Positions 31,248-42,309 of a stretch of DNA of 56,637 nucleotides are shown in pieces (position 1 is the first letter of the stretch; each line of letters begins with the position of its first letter). The notes beneath the pieces are model-generated. The model did no database searches and was not told the DNA's origin. It was given only the letters and a program-made list of their open reading frames with translations. Made by a program: the position numbers and the translations under genes. Origin of the DNA: Chara braunii (taxonomy: Eukaryota > Streptophyta > Charophyceae > Charales > Characeae); assembly GCA_003427395.1 (NCBI GenBank), contig BFEA01000044.1:2467810-2524446 (forward strand). Direction: 5' to 3'.

Positions 31248-33685
31248 TTGACGTTTGTGGACTTCCAATGGATGCGCCTTCCCCCAACCGGTCGATTGTC
31301 GAAACTGCATTGCAACGCACTCATGGCACAATTGCGGGATTACTTGCACACTGAAGTACCAACTCCGTTGATGGACGCCGAAGTAGAGGTTGTTGACCTT
31401 CGCGACTACCTTGAGAAGATCGACGGCGAGTTCAAGACAGAACGGTACGACAACAACGATGCGCCATTGCTGTACATACGCATTCAGATCCGAGAGGCGA
31501 CCTGCATTGCTTTGATTGATTGCGGAGCTACTCGCAACTATATGAGCCAAGATTTCTCGGTACGCGTTGACTTGGGGCCATGCGTTCAGAGGAAGTTGCA
31601 GCCCACACAAGTCACGTTGGCTGACGGTCACACACACAAGTCAATCAACCGGTGCATTGATTTTGTCCCCGTGTACTTCGCCCCGCATGCAAGTGAGGTT
31701 GTGTCCTTCGACATTCTGGACACCAAGTTCGACATGATTTTGGGCATGTCGTGGCTGCAAAGCGAGGATCACCTGGTGAACTTCTACCGCCGCACCGTTC
31801 ACATTCGTGATCGGAACGGAGTACTAGTCTCGTGCACGGTGCCTCCACCTCACCCTTCGATCAGCTGTCACGTGGTCTCCGCCGCGAGCATTCGAGCTTC
31901 CATCACCAGGGACGACATCGAGGAGATGGGTGTGTGTTTTCTCCATGTCCTCCCTCCCCATGACATCCCATCGGCGGACACATCGACGAATCCACGCATC
32001 ACCGAGCTTCTAGACGCCTATGATGACGTTTTCGAAGCCCCGCACGGAGTAATACCGGATCGGCCAATCCGCCACGAGATCATCCTCGAGGTCGGGGCCG
32101 TACCTCCGCGTGGTTGCATCTACCACATGAGCGAGGAAGAGTTAAGTGTGCTATGGGCACAACTCGACGGCCTTCGGCCTAGCTCTTCGCCATACGGCGC
32201 TCCCGTTCTCTTTGTCCGGAAGAAGAACAAGGACTTGTGGTTGTGCATCGATTATCGCAAGCTCAACGCACAAACCGTCAAGAATGTCGGCCCTCTTTCG
32301 CGCATCGACGTCCTCCTCGAACGGCTGGGCGGCGCAAAATTTCTCTCCAAGCTGGACCTCAAATCGGGATATCACCAACTCGAGATCCGGCGGGAGGACC
32401 TCTACAAGACCGTGTTCAAGACGTGATATGGGCATTTCAAATGGCTTGTTATGCCTTTTGGCCTTACGAATGCCCCGACCACATTCCAAGCTATGACGAC
32501 GGAATTCCGACACATGCTAGACAGATTTGTACTCATCTACCTCGACAATATTTTGGTATACAGCCGAAGTTTGGACGAGCATGTGAAGCACCTGCGCACG
32601 GTTTTGGAGCGGCTACGACAAGCCAAGTACAAAGCCAACCGCGACAAATGTCAATTCGCGGGGCAGGAGCTTGAATACTTGGGCCATTATGTGACGCCGC
32701 AAGGCATCCGTCCGCTCACGGACAAGATTGAGGCCATCCGCGTATGGTCCGAGCCCACCAACACCACGGACGTTCACTCATTCATGGGGTTGGCAAGCTA
32801 CTACCAACGCTTCATCACCGGATACTCAAGGATTGCCGCACCATTGACGAGATTACAATCGGCAAAGGTGTCATTCGGATCCGACGACGAAGTGCGCCGG
32901 TCATTCCAAGCACTCAAAACGGCCATGCTCATGGCACCCGTCCTTAGCATCTATGACCCCACCTTGCCAACGAGAGTGACAACCGACACCTCCGGCTATG
33001 GTATTGGGGCAGTCTTGGAACGACACAACGGCGATGACTGGCATCCCGTGGAGTACTTCGGCCGCAAGGTGCCTCCCATCAACTCACTTGATGATGCAAG
33101 GAAGGAGCTGCTCGCGTTCGTGATGGCTCTGAAGCGATGGCGGCACTTCCTCCTTGGGCGTTCTAGGTTCACATGGGTCACTGATAACAACCCGTTGACC
33201 TACTACAAGACGCAAGATATTGTGAGCAACACTATCGGACGATGGATGTATTTCATCGACCAATTTGACTTCACACCGGAACATCTCGCCAGCCTCTCCA
33301 ATCGCGCAGCAGATGCACTCTCGCGAAGACCCGATCTTTGCGCTATGACACATCATGCCTTCGCGTTCGACGAGGAACTTCAACGACACTACATCCGGGG
33401 CTATGAGTCTGATCCGGACGCCACACTCTATGCGCAACTATCTTCGGATCACCCGCCGAGTAGCCACTATCGCATTGTCGACGGGTACTTGCTTCTCCAC
33501 TCGGGAGGCAAGGACTTATTGTGTCCCACGAAACCGTCGTCTTCAGACTCGCCTTCTCGGTGAGTACCACGACTCGCGACTCGCCGACTTCGGCAACGAT
33601 TCTGGTGGTCGGACGTCATCACCGACGTCACAAGATATTGCGATTCTTGTGAAGTTTGCCGACGAAGCAAGCCCTGCAATCCCAC
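31248..33685 (+). pseudogene. Element D protease, RT, RNase H and integrase start
   Basis: One frame from 31248 to 33563 broken only by a TGA at 32424-32426, where a CGA (Arg) codon is expected. Domains: protease with ALIDCGATRNYMS (Asp at 31518-31520) and FDMILGMSWL; RT fingers (SPYGAPVLFVRKKNKDLWLC, about 32190); palm (LVMPFGLTNAPTTFQ, 32445); catalytic motif YLDN (32538-32549) instead of YLDD; thumb (LEYLGHYVTPQGIRPL); RNase H (TTDTSGYGIGAVL, VTDNNPLTYYKT, NRAADALSRRPDL). The integrase zinc region (EYHDSRLA, then in another frame a CDSCEVCRRSKPCN-like segment) ends at about 33685. Both pol lesions fit CpG transitions. Confidence 0.9.
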
Positions 33686-34510
33686 CATACCGAACCACCT
33701 CACACCCTCTTTTACCTCCATCTCCATCACTCATCCGCCATAGCCAACCACCTCACACCTTCTTCTTCCTCTACCTCCATCAACCATCCGCCATAGCCAA
33801 CCACCTCACACCTTCTTCCTCTACCTCCATCAACCATCCGCCATAGCCAACCACTTCACACCTTCTTTTACAGCCACCTCCATCACCCACCCACCATAGC
33901 TGACCACATCACACCTTCTTCCTCCATCTCCATCACCCATCCACCACAGCCAACCACCTCACACCTTCTTCTTCCTCCACACCCATCACTCATCGACCAT
34001 AGCCAACCACCTCGCACCTTCTTCTTCCTCCACCTCCATCACCCATCCACCATAGCCAACCACCTTACACCTTCTTCCTCCTCCACCGTCATCACCCACC
34101 CGCCATATCCGACCACCTCACACCTTTTTCTTCCACCTCCATCACTCATCCACCATAGCCAACCACCTCACACCTTCCTCTTCCTCCACCTCCATCACCC
34201 ATCCGCCATAGCCGACCGCCTCACACCTTCTTCTTCCTCCACCTCCATCACCCATCCACCATAGCCACCCATCTCACACATTCTTCTTCCCGCACCTCCA
34301 TCACCCGTCCACCATAGCCAACCACCTCACACCTTCTTCCTCCTCCACCTCCATCACCCATCCGACAATACCCAACCACCTTCTTCCACTTCCATAGCCC
34401 ATTCACCATATCCAACCACCTCCCACCTTCTTTTTCCACCCTCCATCACCCATCTGCCACAGTCGACCACCTCACACCTTCTTCTTCCTCCACCTCCATC
34501 CGGTCGTCAC
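33686..34510. repeat. Minisatellite M50, array 2
   Basis: About 15 units of roughly 50-55 bp built on catagccaaccacctcacac, a ttcttcttcctcc stretch and acctccatcacccatcc. Same orientation as arrays 1 and 3. It begins directly at the broken end of element D integrase (ccctgcaatcccaccata). Confidence 0.93.
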
Positions 34511-34602
34511 CATGTTCAAAGCAATATGGGATTGCAAAAAATAAGGGGGCTCTTAGGTGGGACGGTAGGACAAGTGGGAGTTGAACTTTGATTAGGCATA
34601 GG

Positions 34603-34659
<57 letters not shown>

Positions 34660-34674
34660 NNNNNNNNNNNNNNN

Positions 34675-34757
<83 letters not shown>

Positions 34758-36004
34758 CCTCTTTCTCTCACTCTCTTTATGCCACTCAGTTCGCCAACTC
34801 TCCCCCCTTTAACCACGTACTAAGTCTGATCTAAACCCTTCATCCCCTCTTCATTGGCATGCAACTAACCATTCCCCACTCACTTGTCACATTGCCAGGG
34901 GACGAACTGTGAAAGAACTTCGATCTTACTTGGTGGAAAGAGAGGGCAAGGGGAGGGTTGCTGGTCCCCTGCACCACCAAGAAGAAAAAGTGTTCGAGGA
35001 TTCAGAGGACTTGAGGATTGGTAAGTCCTAAGGGTTGAAGAGATTTGTTGAGTGAAAGAGAGGTCAGTGGGCTCGACCAACACCCCAACTGCATGAGAAT
35101 GAGAAGAGGATGGCCTCGTCAAGGAAAGGATTGAAAAGGGAAGGAATCGGAAAAAGGAAAGAGAATAAGCATACGGGAGGGATTATGTGTTGACCCCAAA
35201 TGGGGGTTGTGTTTGTTCCCATATTGCATTGAGTGTGAAGGTGAGTAACCAACTAAGGTGCCTTGAGCGGGATTGAGCCCTGTGAGACAGGGTAGGGAAA
35301 GGGGAAGACGCAAAATGGGTTGTGAATGTAACCTTCGACCATGAATGGGCCCTATTTGTATGACGCTCCTTGAAGGAAAAGAGGTCTAAGAGTTTGATGT
35401 TGGCAAGAAAGCGTCAAATGGTCGAGAGGACCGTAGAATCGCACGAGTATGTGGGCAGGGCGCCGGAGAGACTAAGGGGTGTATAGACAAGCAGTGAAGT
35501 ACAATGCACGGAATGCATTTGATGCATGAGATGTAGGAAGCCATCGCTTAGATCGGCTAGAGGCCGGAGCAAGGGGCACCCTAGTGAGGCAACAAGGGGT
35601 GACAAGGATCGCATGACTTAGTCAGCCGGCCTAAGCCGACGGGCGAGTTCTCCGGCTAGTCGATGCCGCTAGACTCTGCACTTAGGAGAATGGATGTGTG
35701 GCCCAAGGAGGACACTTGGCGTGTGCATAAAAGAAGACCAACTCTCAAACACAAAAAAACATCGAGAATAAACGCTTGTCCAAGATCAGCGAAGACAACC
35801 TACCTAGCGAGAAGGCTAAGCTACATCCTCAATGTCAAAGCTCTCTCGCTAGATGGCCCACCCCCATCCATCTCATAGCACTAGGTGGGGGTGTCCCTTA
35901 GACAAACGCTCCGCGCCCTGGGTATGGACGTGGGTGGAGCAGAGCCAACTGGGACCCGCATTAGGGTCGACTCAGGCTCAAAAGTATAATAGGGTGGGGC
36001 CCTA
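34511..36004. repeat. Composite repeat T, copy 2
   Basis: Matches T copy 1 (2181-4035) in order and direction but lacks the 349-bp tandem duplication. Both copies follow an M50 array and end at ggccctac against a minus-strand family-B fragment. No conserved open frame. Confidence 0.78.
34606..34752 (+). repeat. (CT)n microsatellite with assembly gap
   Basis: CT dinucleotides on both sides of 15 N at 34660-34674. The true tract length is unknown. Confidence 0.97.
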
Positions 36005-36600
36005 CGCTGGCTATGGCTGCCACGCACCCGCTGCCACCGCAATGCCCACTCACCTCTTGCGCCCGCGTGCGCCCTCCTCTGACCAGCGCCCACGCAACCC
36101 ACCGGTGCGCAGTGCAGCAGTGTGGCCGCATTCCCTTCCCCGCTGGCTGGGCTCTCATATCCCTTCATGGAAAGTGAGAGCTGCTCTGGCCAGCTCCTGG
36201 GCCTGGACGTCAAGCGCCCAATAGCGTCACTTTGGACCGAAGTGTTTGCGCCCAAGCCCGTTCAAATAGTGGCCTAGGCCCACAACAGTTAGGCGTGCCC
36301 CAACTACCCATGTAGGTTGTGACGTGTTCCCTGCTTGCTGATTGGCCGAGAGGCCAGCTTCCACATCCAAGCATAGAAGATCCAGGAAGGCTCTCGGAAG
36401 ATTCTGATGCTCACAAGTTGGGCCTTTGAAACCAACTGCCACGTGTTAACCGTCAGACGCCCACAATGTAGAAATGACGAAGTTGGGGGCCTCATGTCAA
36501 ATTCAAGCCCGTGATTACTTAGAGCGTGCATGTTGCTTGTCAGGGGCCCCTTTCCCACGTGACGGTTGAATCCTTGCATTCCATCCCCCTTAGCTTCGAA
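36005..36600 (-). repeat. Diverged, truncated 3' LTR of B3
   Basis: Weak but ordered resemblance to LTR B on the minus strand: near 36510-36550 a decayed version of cgccctaagtgaaggcgggc, and near 36005-36030 gccatagccagc, the LTR B interior. No primer-site end is present because repeat T abuts it. Confidence 0.55.
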
Positions 36601-36617
36601 AGCCTGTTGAGATGCTT

Positions 36618-38292
36618 CTATGTAGGTGCTCTCCCCTTCGACTTGCGTTCATACTCAACAACGACATGAGGGGCTGTCTTGACCATCTGCTCTTTCTTGA
36701 ACCAGCAATCTTCATTCGGACCCGTATGATGCCTGAATCTAACCTGGTATTCCCTCATAGGTTTTGGCGGTCTCCCTTTGCCAACTGGCTTGGGAACACA
36801 CAGATCTCTTTGATCCACAATGTCGTCGATGTCCACGTGGCAATCCATGGTGGGGGCAGCATTGATCTTCTTGAAGGAAACTTGTCAGTCTCAACGAAAG
36901 GTGCAAGATTTGAACCATGAAAGACTGGGTAAGTGCGCAGGTGACCAGGAATTCTGATTACATAGGAGGGACCATTCAAGTCACTTCCCACAATGTCCAG
37001 AGCTTCCCAAGGACAAAAGTATTGAGGCATTAGTTTTCTAGAGATGTCGAATTCCTGTCCTAGCTCACTAGCCTTTGCCCAGGCCCATTTCCCTATGTGG
37101 AATGTGGACTGTCGTCTGTGTTTGTTCTATGAGGCGATCATAGCCTCCTGGGATTTTCTAATATGCTCGACTTCCTGCTGCAACTTCTCATACTGGATAC
37201 CAAATTCTATGGTTACAGGAGTTGCAGCTGTTCGGTTTTCAGGAAGGAGGAAGTCTAGTGCAGATCTAGGCTTCCATCTCAAATGCAGCTCATTTGGACT
37301 GATGCCGGTGGTTTTGTGAACAACGTTGTTGTACAGGCTGGCAATGAGGGGCAACTTCTCATCCCAGTCATGCTGGTTGGGCTTGATGTAGTGCCTCAGC
37401 AGGTGCTGCACCACGTGGTTCATCTTCCGTTGGCTTCGGGGTGATTTCCCGATGTAATTTGGAGTTGGCTGCCCATTTGTTCAGCAGCCTTTTTCCACAT
37501 CTCGTTTGTGAAGCAGACATCTCTATCACTTATTATCGTCTTGGGCATTCCACAATCACGCACCCAGTTATCCATGAATAACTTGATGACATGCTTGGTC
37601 TTTGCACCCTCAGGCATGGCAATTAGTCTAGCGCACTTAGTGAACCGGTCAACAATGACAAAAATATGTCTCTTGTCACTCCTGCTGGTCACAAGGGTGT
37701 CCATGAAGTCCATGGAAACACGCTGCCCCAGACCTGTAGGAATGGGCAAGGGCTGGAGCAACACAAGCGAAGCTTGTGTTCGCGGCTTGTCCCACTAGCA
37801 AACTTGACAAGTCTGGACGTAACGTTTCACATCCTCAAGCATAGACGACCACCAAAAATGTTGCATTAAGTTAGCACTAGTCTTTTTGGATCCGAAATGC
37901 CATGTCGCAACATGACATGCTCCAAAAGGTAAAGTACGCAAAGACTCGCTAAACGACACACACAATCTTTTGAACCCTGCCTTGTCAAGAAAGAGCAACC
38001 CATCCACCATCACAAACTCGTCTGATGTAGCCTTGTCTGGGGCCTCAAGCTTGTGTATGATGTCCATCATGACGGGTCCTTTCTCATAGGCTTCCACCAA
38101 TGACCGAGTTAGCTCGTCAAGTGCGCCAAACTCAATAATCCGCGCACCTAGGTAATCCGCCCTTCGCGAAAGTGCGTCAGCAACTTTATTGTACTCTCCC
38201 TTCACATAGTCTAGTTTGAAGTCATAATGATCTATGACTTCAATCCAACGTTTAAGTGCATCGGAGAGAACTGGTTGCGTCTTAATCCACAC
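36618..38292 (-). pseudogene. B3 integrase with chromodomain-like tail
   Basis: Minus strand from 38292: RNase H end (FKLDYVKGEYNKVADALSRR), zinc-binding His/Cys region (ACHVATWHF ... YVQTCQVC, about 37800), core with first Asp (VSMDFMDTLV), second Asp (ISDRDVCF) and Glu (HPEANGR) in 37764-37420. Then HDWDEKLPLIASLYNNVVH (37423-37127), the C-terminal domain (WEALDIVGSDLNGPSYVIRI) and a chromodomain-like end, YQVRFRHHTGPNEDCW and VVVEYERK (36848-36618). Chromodomain tails characterise chromoviruses, which target heterochromatin. All three catalytic acids are present, but the protein is split over several frames. Confidence 0.87.
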
Positions 38293-40380
38293 TTAGAGTG
38301 TCTGATGGTCAGTCCTCAAATAGAAGAACCTCCCGAAGAGAGTGTGTGTCCAGTGGATGAGAGCTTTGTACACGGCATAGAGTTTCCTTTCGTAGGTGAA
38401 CTTCACTAATTGCTTTGATGACATCTTTTTGCTCGCGTACTCGATCGGCCTGTTGAGCCAGCACTGCGCCAATGCTATACTGGCTTGCGTCAGTGGTCAC
38501 AACGAATGGCTTCTCAGGATTAGAACGCATGAGAACCTCATGATGCATGAGAGCGTGCTTCAATCACTTGAAGGCTCCCTCACATGTCAGTCCATTCTCA
38601 TGGCGTGTCAAGGCGAGTTAGATCAATCAAGGGGGCGGACACCATCCTATAGTTTTTCACAAATTGCGGTAGTAGCCTGTCATCCCCAAGAAAGATCTGA
38701 CCTCCGTTACAAACTGGCGTCGTGGCCAATTACGAATGCTAGCCACCTTCACATCTTCCGGCCTAACTCCTTCCGCCGATACCTCATGACCCAAATATAT
38801 GATCTTGGTGCGATGAAACTCGCATTTCTCCAAAGTTAATCTTATACCGGTGTTGTTGCAGGAGTCCAAGCGCAAGGTCAACGTGTTGCGCATGCTCCTC
38901 GACAGTCTTACTAAGGATAAGAATGTCGTTGAGATACACGACGATAAACTTACCTAAGTAATCATGGAATATCCTATTCATGGCTTGTTCGAATGTACCC
39001 CGCGTATTGTAGAGGCCAAAAGACATCACCACTAACTCGTACAGTCTGCGTACCTGGTCTGAAATGCGATTTTATGTTGATCGTAAAGTCCAATAGCAAT
39101 CTTATGGTAGCCGGATTTCGAGTCCATCTTAATAAAGTAACTACATCCCTGCATCCTATCCAAAAGGCCGTCAATGTGGGGTAGAGGCTATGCGTTCTTC
39201 ACAGTGATGGCATTGAGGCCTCTATAATCAATGTGCATCCTGAATAATCCCCCTTTCTTCGGTATGAATAAAACCGGTGATCCATAGGGAGATGTGCTAC
39301 GCCATATCCAACCCTTCTCTGTGAGCTCTTTCGGTTGACATCGAAGCTCGTCCAACGCGGTCGGAGCCATCCTATAAGATCGTGCCCTTTGGTGATTACT
39401 ACCTGGGCCGATTTCGATCCCCGAAGGCTCCTCAAACAAATCAGGGGTACTTAACGACGATGATTCAATCTCAGGGGGTGATTTAACGTCCTCCCCTTTC
39501 TCAGAGACGAAGACCACGTACGTACCCTCCTCTTGGTTGTGTTTATAATAATTATAGCACGCTGATGCGCACATGCAACAAGCCCTGTACTTAGCTAGTC
39601 TAACGGTTCTTCCATCTGGCAGCACATGCTTAAGCACCTTCCGGTCCCAGTCAAACAAGGGCTTGGCAACCTCGAGGTAGTACGTACCTAACAACATGTC
39701 AAATGGTAGGTCATCGCTAACCAGGAATGAAATCCTATGATTAAGTTCCCCTCCTCCATAGGAGAAGGTAAAGACCACGTCCTTGACGTAGTCATTTACT
39801 ACCATGCCCTCCTTGTTGACCAACGCAGAAGCTACAAATCTACTTAAGAGCTGCACCCAATCCCCTAGGCGCAATCTCTCAACGCAGTCGCGACTTATGG
39901 AGTTTGGCCAGGAGCCGATGTCTACGAAGGCACCATGCTCGCGGCGACCTACACCGACCTCCACAATGAAGTTTTCCCCTCTAAGACCTTTCAACAAAGC
40001 CACCCAAAACTCACGCGATTCTCTTGCTGACCACTCCGTTTCTAAGTCTTTTAAGGCCTTTAAGGCCTCAAACACATCTAATGAACAAAATATCAGTTGG
40101 TTTGGTCAAGATGCGTCTGCGGGGTAATAGCTTCGGCCAACTCCTGAAGTGGTGAGGGAACATCCGCCACTTCAGCATGAGCAGAGGCAGCTATAACCTC
40201 TACTGGCCCGGCGTGTTTCCCTGGGATGTGCTCATAGACGCACCACCCTGGGCGGAGGATCTGCTAGCACCCATCGAGGGTGGGACCCTTTGAGAAACCT
40301 TAACGTTCCTGCACTTGAACTATTGGTGCCCATATAGGCCGCAGTTAATGCAAGCTCCAATCGTGTATCAGTCCCTCCAC
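38293..40380 (-). pseudogene. B3 protease, RT and RNase H
   Basis: Minus-strand order: decayed zinc knuckle (ACINCGLYGHQ, then a stop, FKC; about 40350), linker with EWSARESREFW, protease (AFVDIGSWPNSIS, about 39930; SDDLPFDMLLGTYYLEVAKP), RT fingers (TSPYGSPVLFIPKKGG, about 39290) ending at a stop near 39188. The palm follows in 39032-38784 (NRIFHDYLGKF) with catalytic YLND instead of YLDD (complement of 38925-38936), thumb, and RNase H (VVTTDASQYSIGAVLAQQ, about 38510). Typical family-B order, inactive. Confidence 0.87.
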
Positions 40381-40394
40381 ACCTTGATCAAGGT

Positions 40395-41262
40395 CAGCTC
40401 TCACCCAAGTGGGGAGTACAAAGGATGGGCCGACAGATGCGGAGGGATGTCGATCACAAAGGATGGGTCGTCGGGCTCGTTGCCTGCGGCTGAAAGGACG
40501 GTCCATGGTCCAAACCACTTGGGGAGTAGTTTGCGCGAAACATCCTGTTCGAGCGCAAAACTCTTCCACGGAGACCCAAACAAGATCACCGGCGCGAATG
40601 GGACATGGCACGTGACGCCTGTTGGCTTGCTGCTACATGCGGACTTGAGCCTTGTGCATGTTCGCACTGGCTTGAGTCAGCAATTCCCTGTACTTCCGGA
40701 CGGAGGCGGGAGAGCAAGCGGCATCTACATTGGCAGCCGTGGAAGGAGAAGATCAGCGAAGATACGACCTTTCTGGCCACCGTAGTGCAACTCGAATGGA
40801 GTAACGCCGATTGCCGGATGCATTAAGTGTTGTAGGCGAACTCGATGTCGGCGAGGCGATCAACCTAATCCTTCTGATCCGGACGGATGAGCGTACGAAG
40901 CATCATTTGAGCAGTCTGATGTGCTCGCTCCGTTTGCCCGTCCGTTTGTGGGTGCCTAGCCGACTTGGTTTCATTCGGTGCCGAACTCCTTCATGAGAGA
41001 AGTAAAAAATGTCGACATGAACCGAGTGTCGCGGTCGCTAACGATGTCTTCCGGAACACCGTGGCCGCAGATCCGGCCGGTGTGCAAGAGCCGCGCGAGC
41101 TCAGGAGTCGTGGCGTAGTACTTGCATGGAAGAAACCGCGTGAACTTACTCAAACGGTCAACAACCGTGAGGATGCCATCGTGCCTAAAGCGATCACGGG
41201 GAAACGGGTCAGTGACGTCCATAGCAATGGAGAGGCCGGGTTCCCGGGGAATAGGGGGGTGC
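40395..41262 (-). pseudogene. Element D-type integrase fragment, inverted
   Basis: Minus strand from 41262: LHPPIPREPGLS, first Asp in AMDVTDPFP, VVDRLSKFTRFLPC, second Asp in VSDRDTRFMS (about 41025). Sequence around the Glu region follows in other frames (TERAHQTAQMM-like near 40900, DWVDRLADIEFAYNT-like near 40850). Last is the C-terminal domain (KWFGPWTVLSAAGNEPDDPS, about 40500). It starts almost exactly where the plus-strand element D breaks off (33685), so it may be its displaced, inverted remainder. Confidence 0.82.
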
Positions 41263-41335
41263 AACTGCTGCTGCTGCTACTGCTGATGATGATGATGCTA
41301 TTACTGGACTGAGTACTTAACTGCTGCTGCTCCTG
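41263..41335. repeat. CTG/TGA trinucleotide stretch
   Basis: Short runs of CTG, TGA and CTG again between the integrase fragment and repeat E copy 2. A similar GCTG-rich stretch precedes E copy 1 (730-770). Confidence 0.8.
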
Positions 41336-41369
41336 GAACCGTTGTCTGGCCCCAGCCAAAGGCCGATCC

Positions 41370-41910
41370 AGAATTGTCAACCATTCGGCGTGACTCCGGG
41401 GGGCCAAAAACCACCCCCGCCAAACAGAGGACATGGGGACTGGAACTTGCCAGGCCCCATGTCCTAGGCATAGGTAGATGGTTTGCAAAATCTCGGGTCC
41501 ACCTCAGTCCATTTTCCGACAAAAACGAAAAATGAACTTCCTCGAACAGTTCGCTTAAAGCTCCGAACGAAGCCCAAAACGGGCAAGTAGGGGAAAACAG
41601 CGACACAATGGGACCCAGGGTCATCTGTAAGGTAGGTACAAATGGTCTGCAAAGTTACAGACCCAGTTGACATCGTTTAGGGCAGCCAACAAAAATTTGA
41701 GTTTTTTTACCCTCCGGTGAGAGAAGAATCTGCAAATCTGCAAAATCTAAGTTTTTCGCGAATCAGAGTTTTTCACAAATCTCAGGTTTTGCGAATCGGA
41801 GTTTTTTGCAAATCCGAGTTTCTCCATATCTGAGTATTTTTCAAAGTCTTTCGCACATCTGAGTTTTTTGAGAATTCTGACCTTGGAACGACACAAGAGC
41901 GACGGGACCG
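41370..41910 (+). repeat. Dispersed repeat E, copy 2
   Basis: Counterpart of 780-1320 (see that entry for shared landmarks). Its right part (about 41740-41875) has expanded into an imperfect 22-26 bp tandem repeat of the type aatc(a/g)gagttttt. M50 follows at 41925. Confidence 0.7.
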
Positions 41911-41924
41911 CTACTTAAAAGTGG

Positions 41925-42085
41925 GAAGGCGCCATAGCCGACCGGCCTCACACATTCTTCCGCCTCCACCTCCATCACTCCTCCACCATAGCCAACCACC
42001 TCACACCTTCTTCTTTCTCCACCTTCATCACCCACCCACCATACCCAACCACCTCACACCTTCTACCTCCACCTCCATCGATGGC
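41925..42085. repeat. Minisatellite M50, array 3 (short)
   Basis: About three units with accatagccaaccacctcac and ttcttctttctcc, same orientation as the other arrays. No T repeat follows. About 200 bp of unassigned sequence separate it from satellite S1. Confidence 0.88.
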
Positions 42086-42309
42086 TCCGTCAACACTTGG
42101 CAAGGATTGTTTGTTATGCGAGACGACGAAGATCATGCGGCACATTCGGGGAGCACAGTTTGGGTCGGTCAAGTTAGAGTATAGCTAGTTGAGTTCAGAA
42201 TAGAACACAGGTCGGGGGGGGTGTGGTAGAAAGATATATTAAAGGTTGTCGTAATGATGGGAATACACAACTTTATCATAGGCTCACGGCTAGACGAGAC
42301 ATCCAAGTG

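Larger units (their letters stand above)
29366..33685 (+). mobile_element. Ty3/gypsy element D, 5' and central part
   Basis: Plus-strand gag, zinc knuckle, protease, RT, RNase H and the start of integrase. No LTR or primer site was recognised to the left. The element ends inside the integrase zinc-binding region, where minisatellite M50 begins. A minus-strand integrase piece of the same type (40395-41262) starts almost where this one stops. Coding damage is light compared with A and B. Confidence 0.85.
36005..40380 (-). mobile_element. Ty3/gypsy element B3 (family B), partial
   Basis: Read right to left: zinc knuckle remnant (about 40350), gag-pol linker, protease, RT, RNase H, integrase with chromodomain-like tail, and a truncated 3' LTR B. 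The 5' LTR, leader and most of gag are missing, cut where the element D integrase piece begins (about 40395). The left end is cut inside the LTR where repeat T ends. Many stops and frameshifts. Confidence 0.82.

Noticed and set aside
32146-32674. Alternative frames antisense or shifted to element D RT
   Set aside because: Shadow frames of a well-supported RT. They lack any domain of their own.
34588-34816. Poly Leu-Ser / Arg-Glu frames through the CT tract
   Set aside because: Pure dinucleotide translation across an assembly gap.
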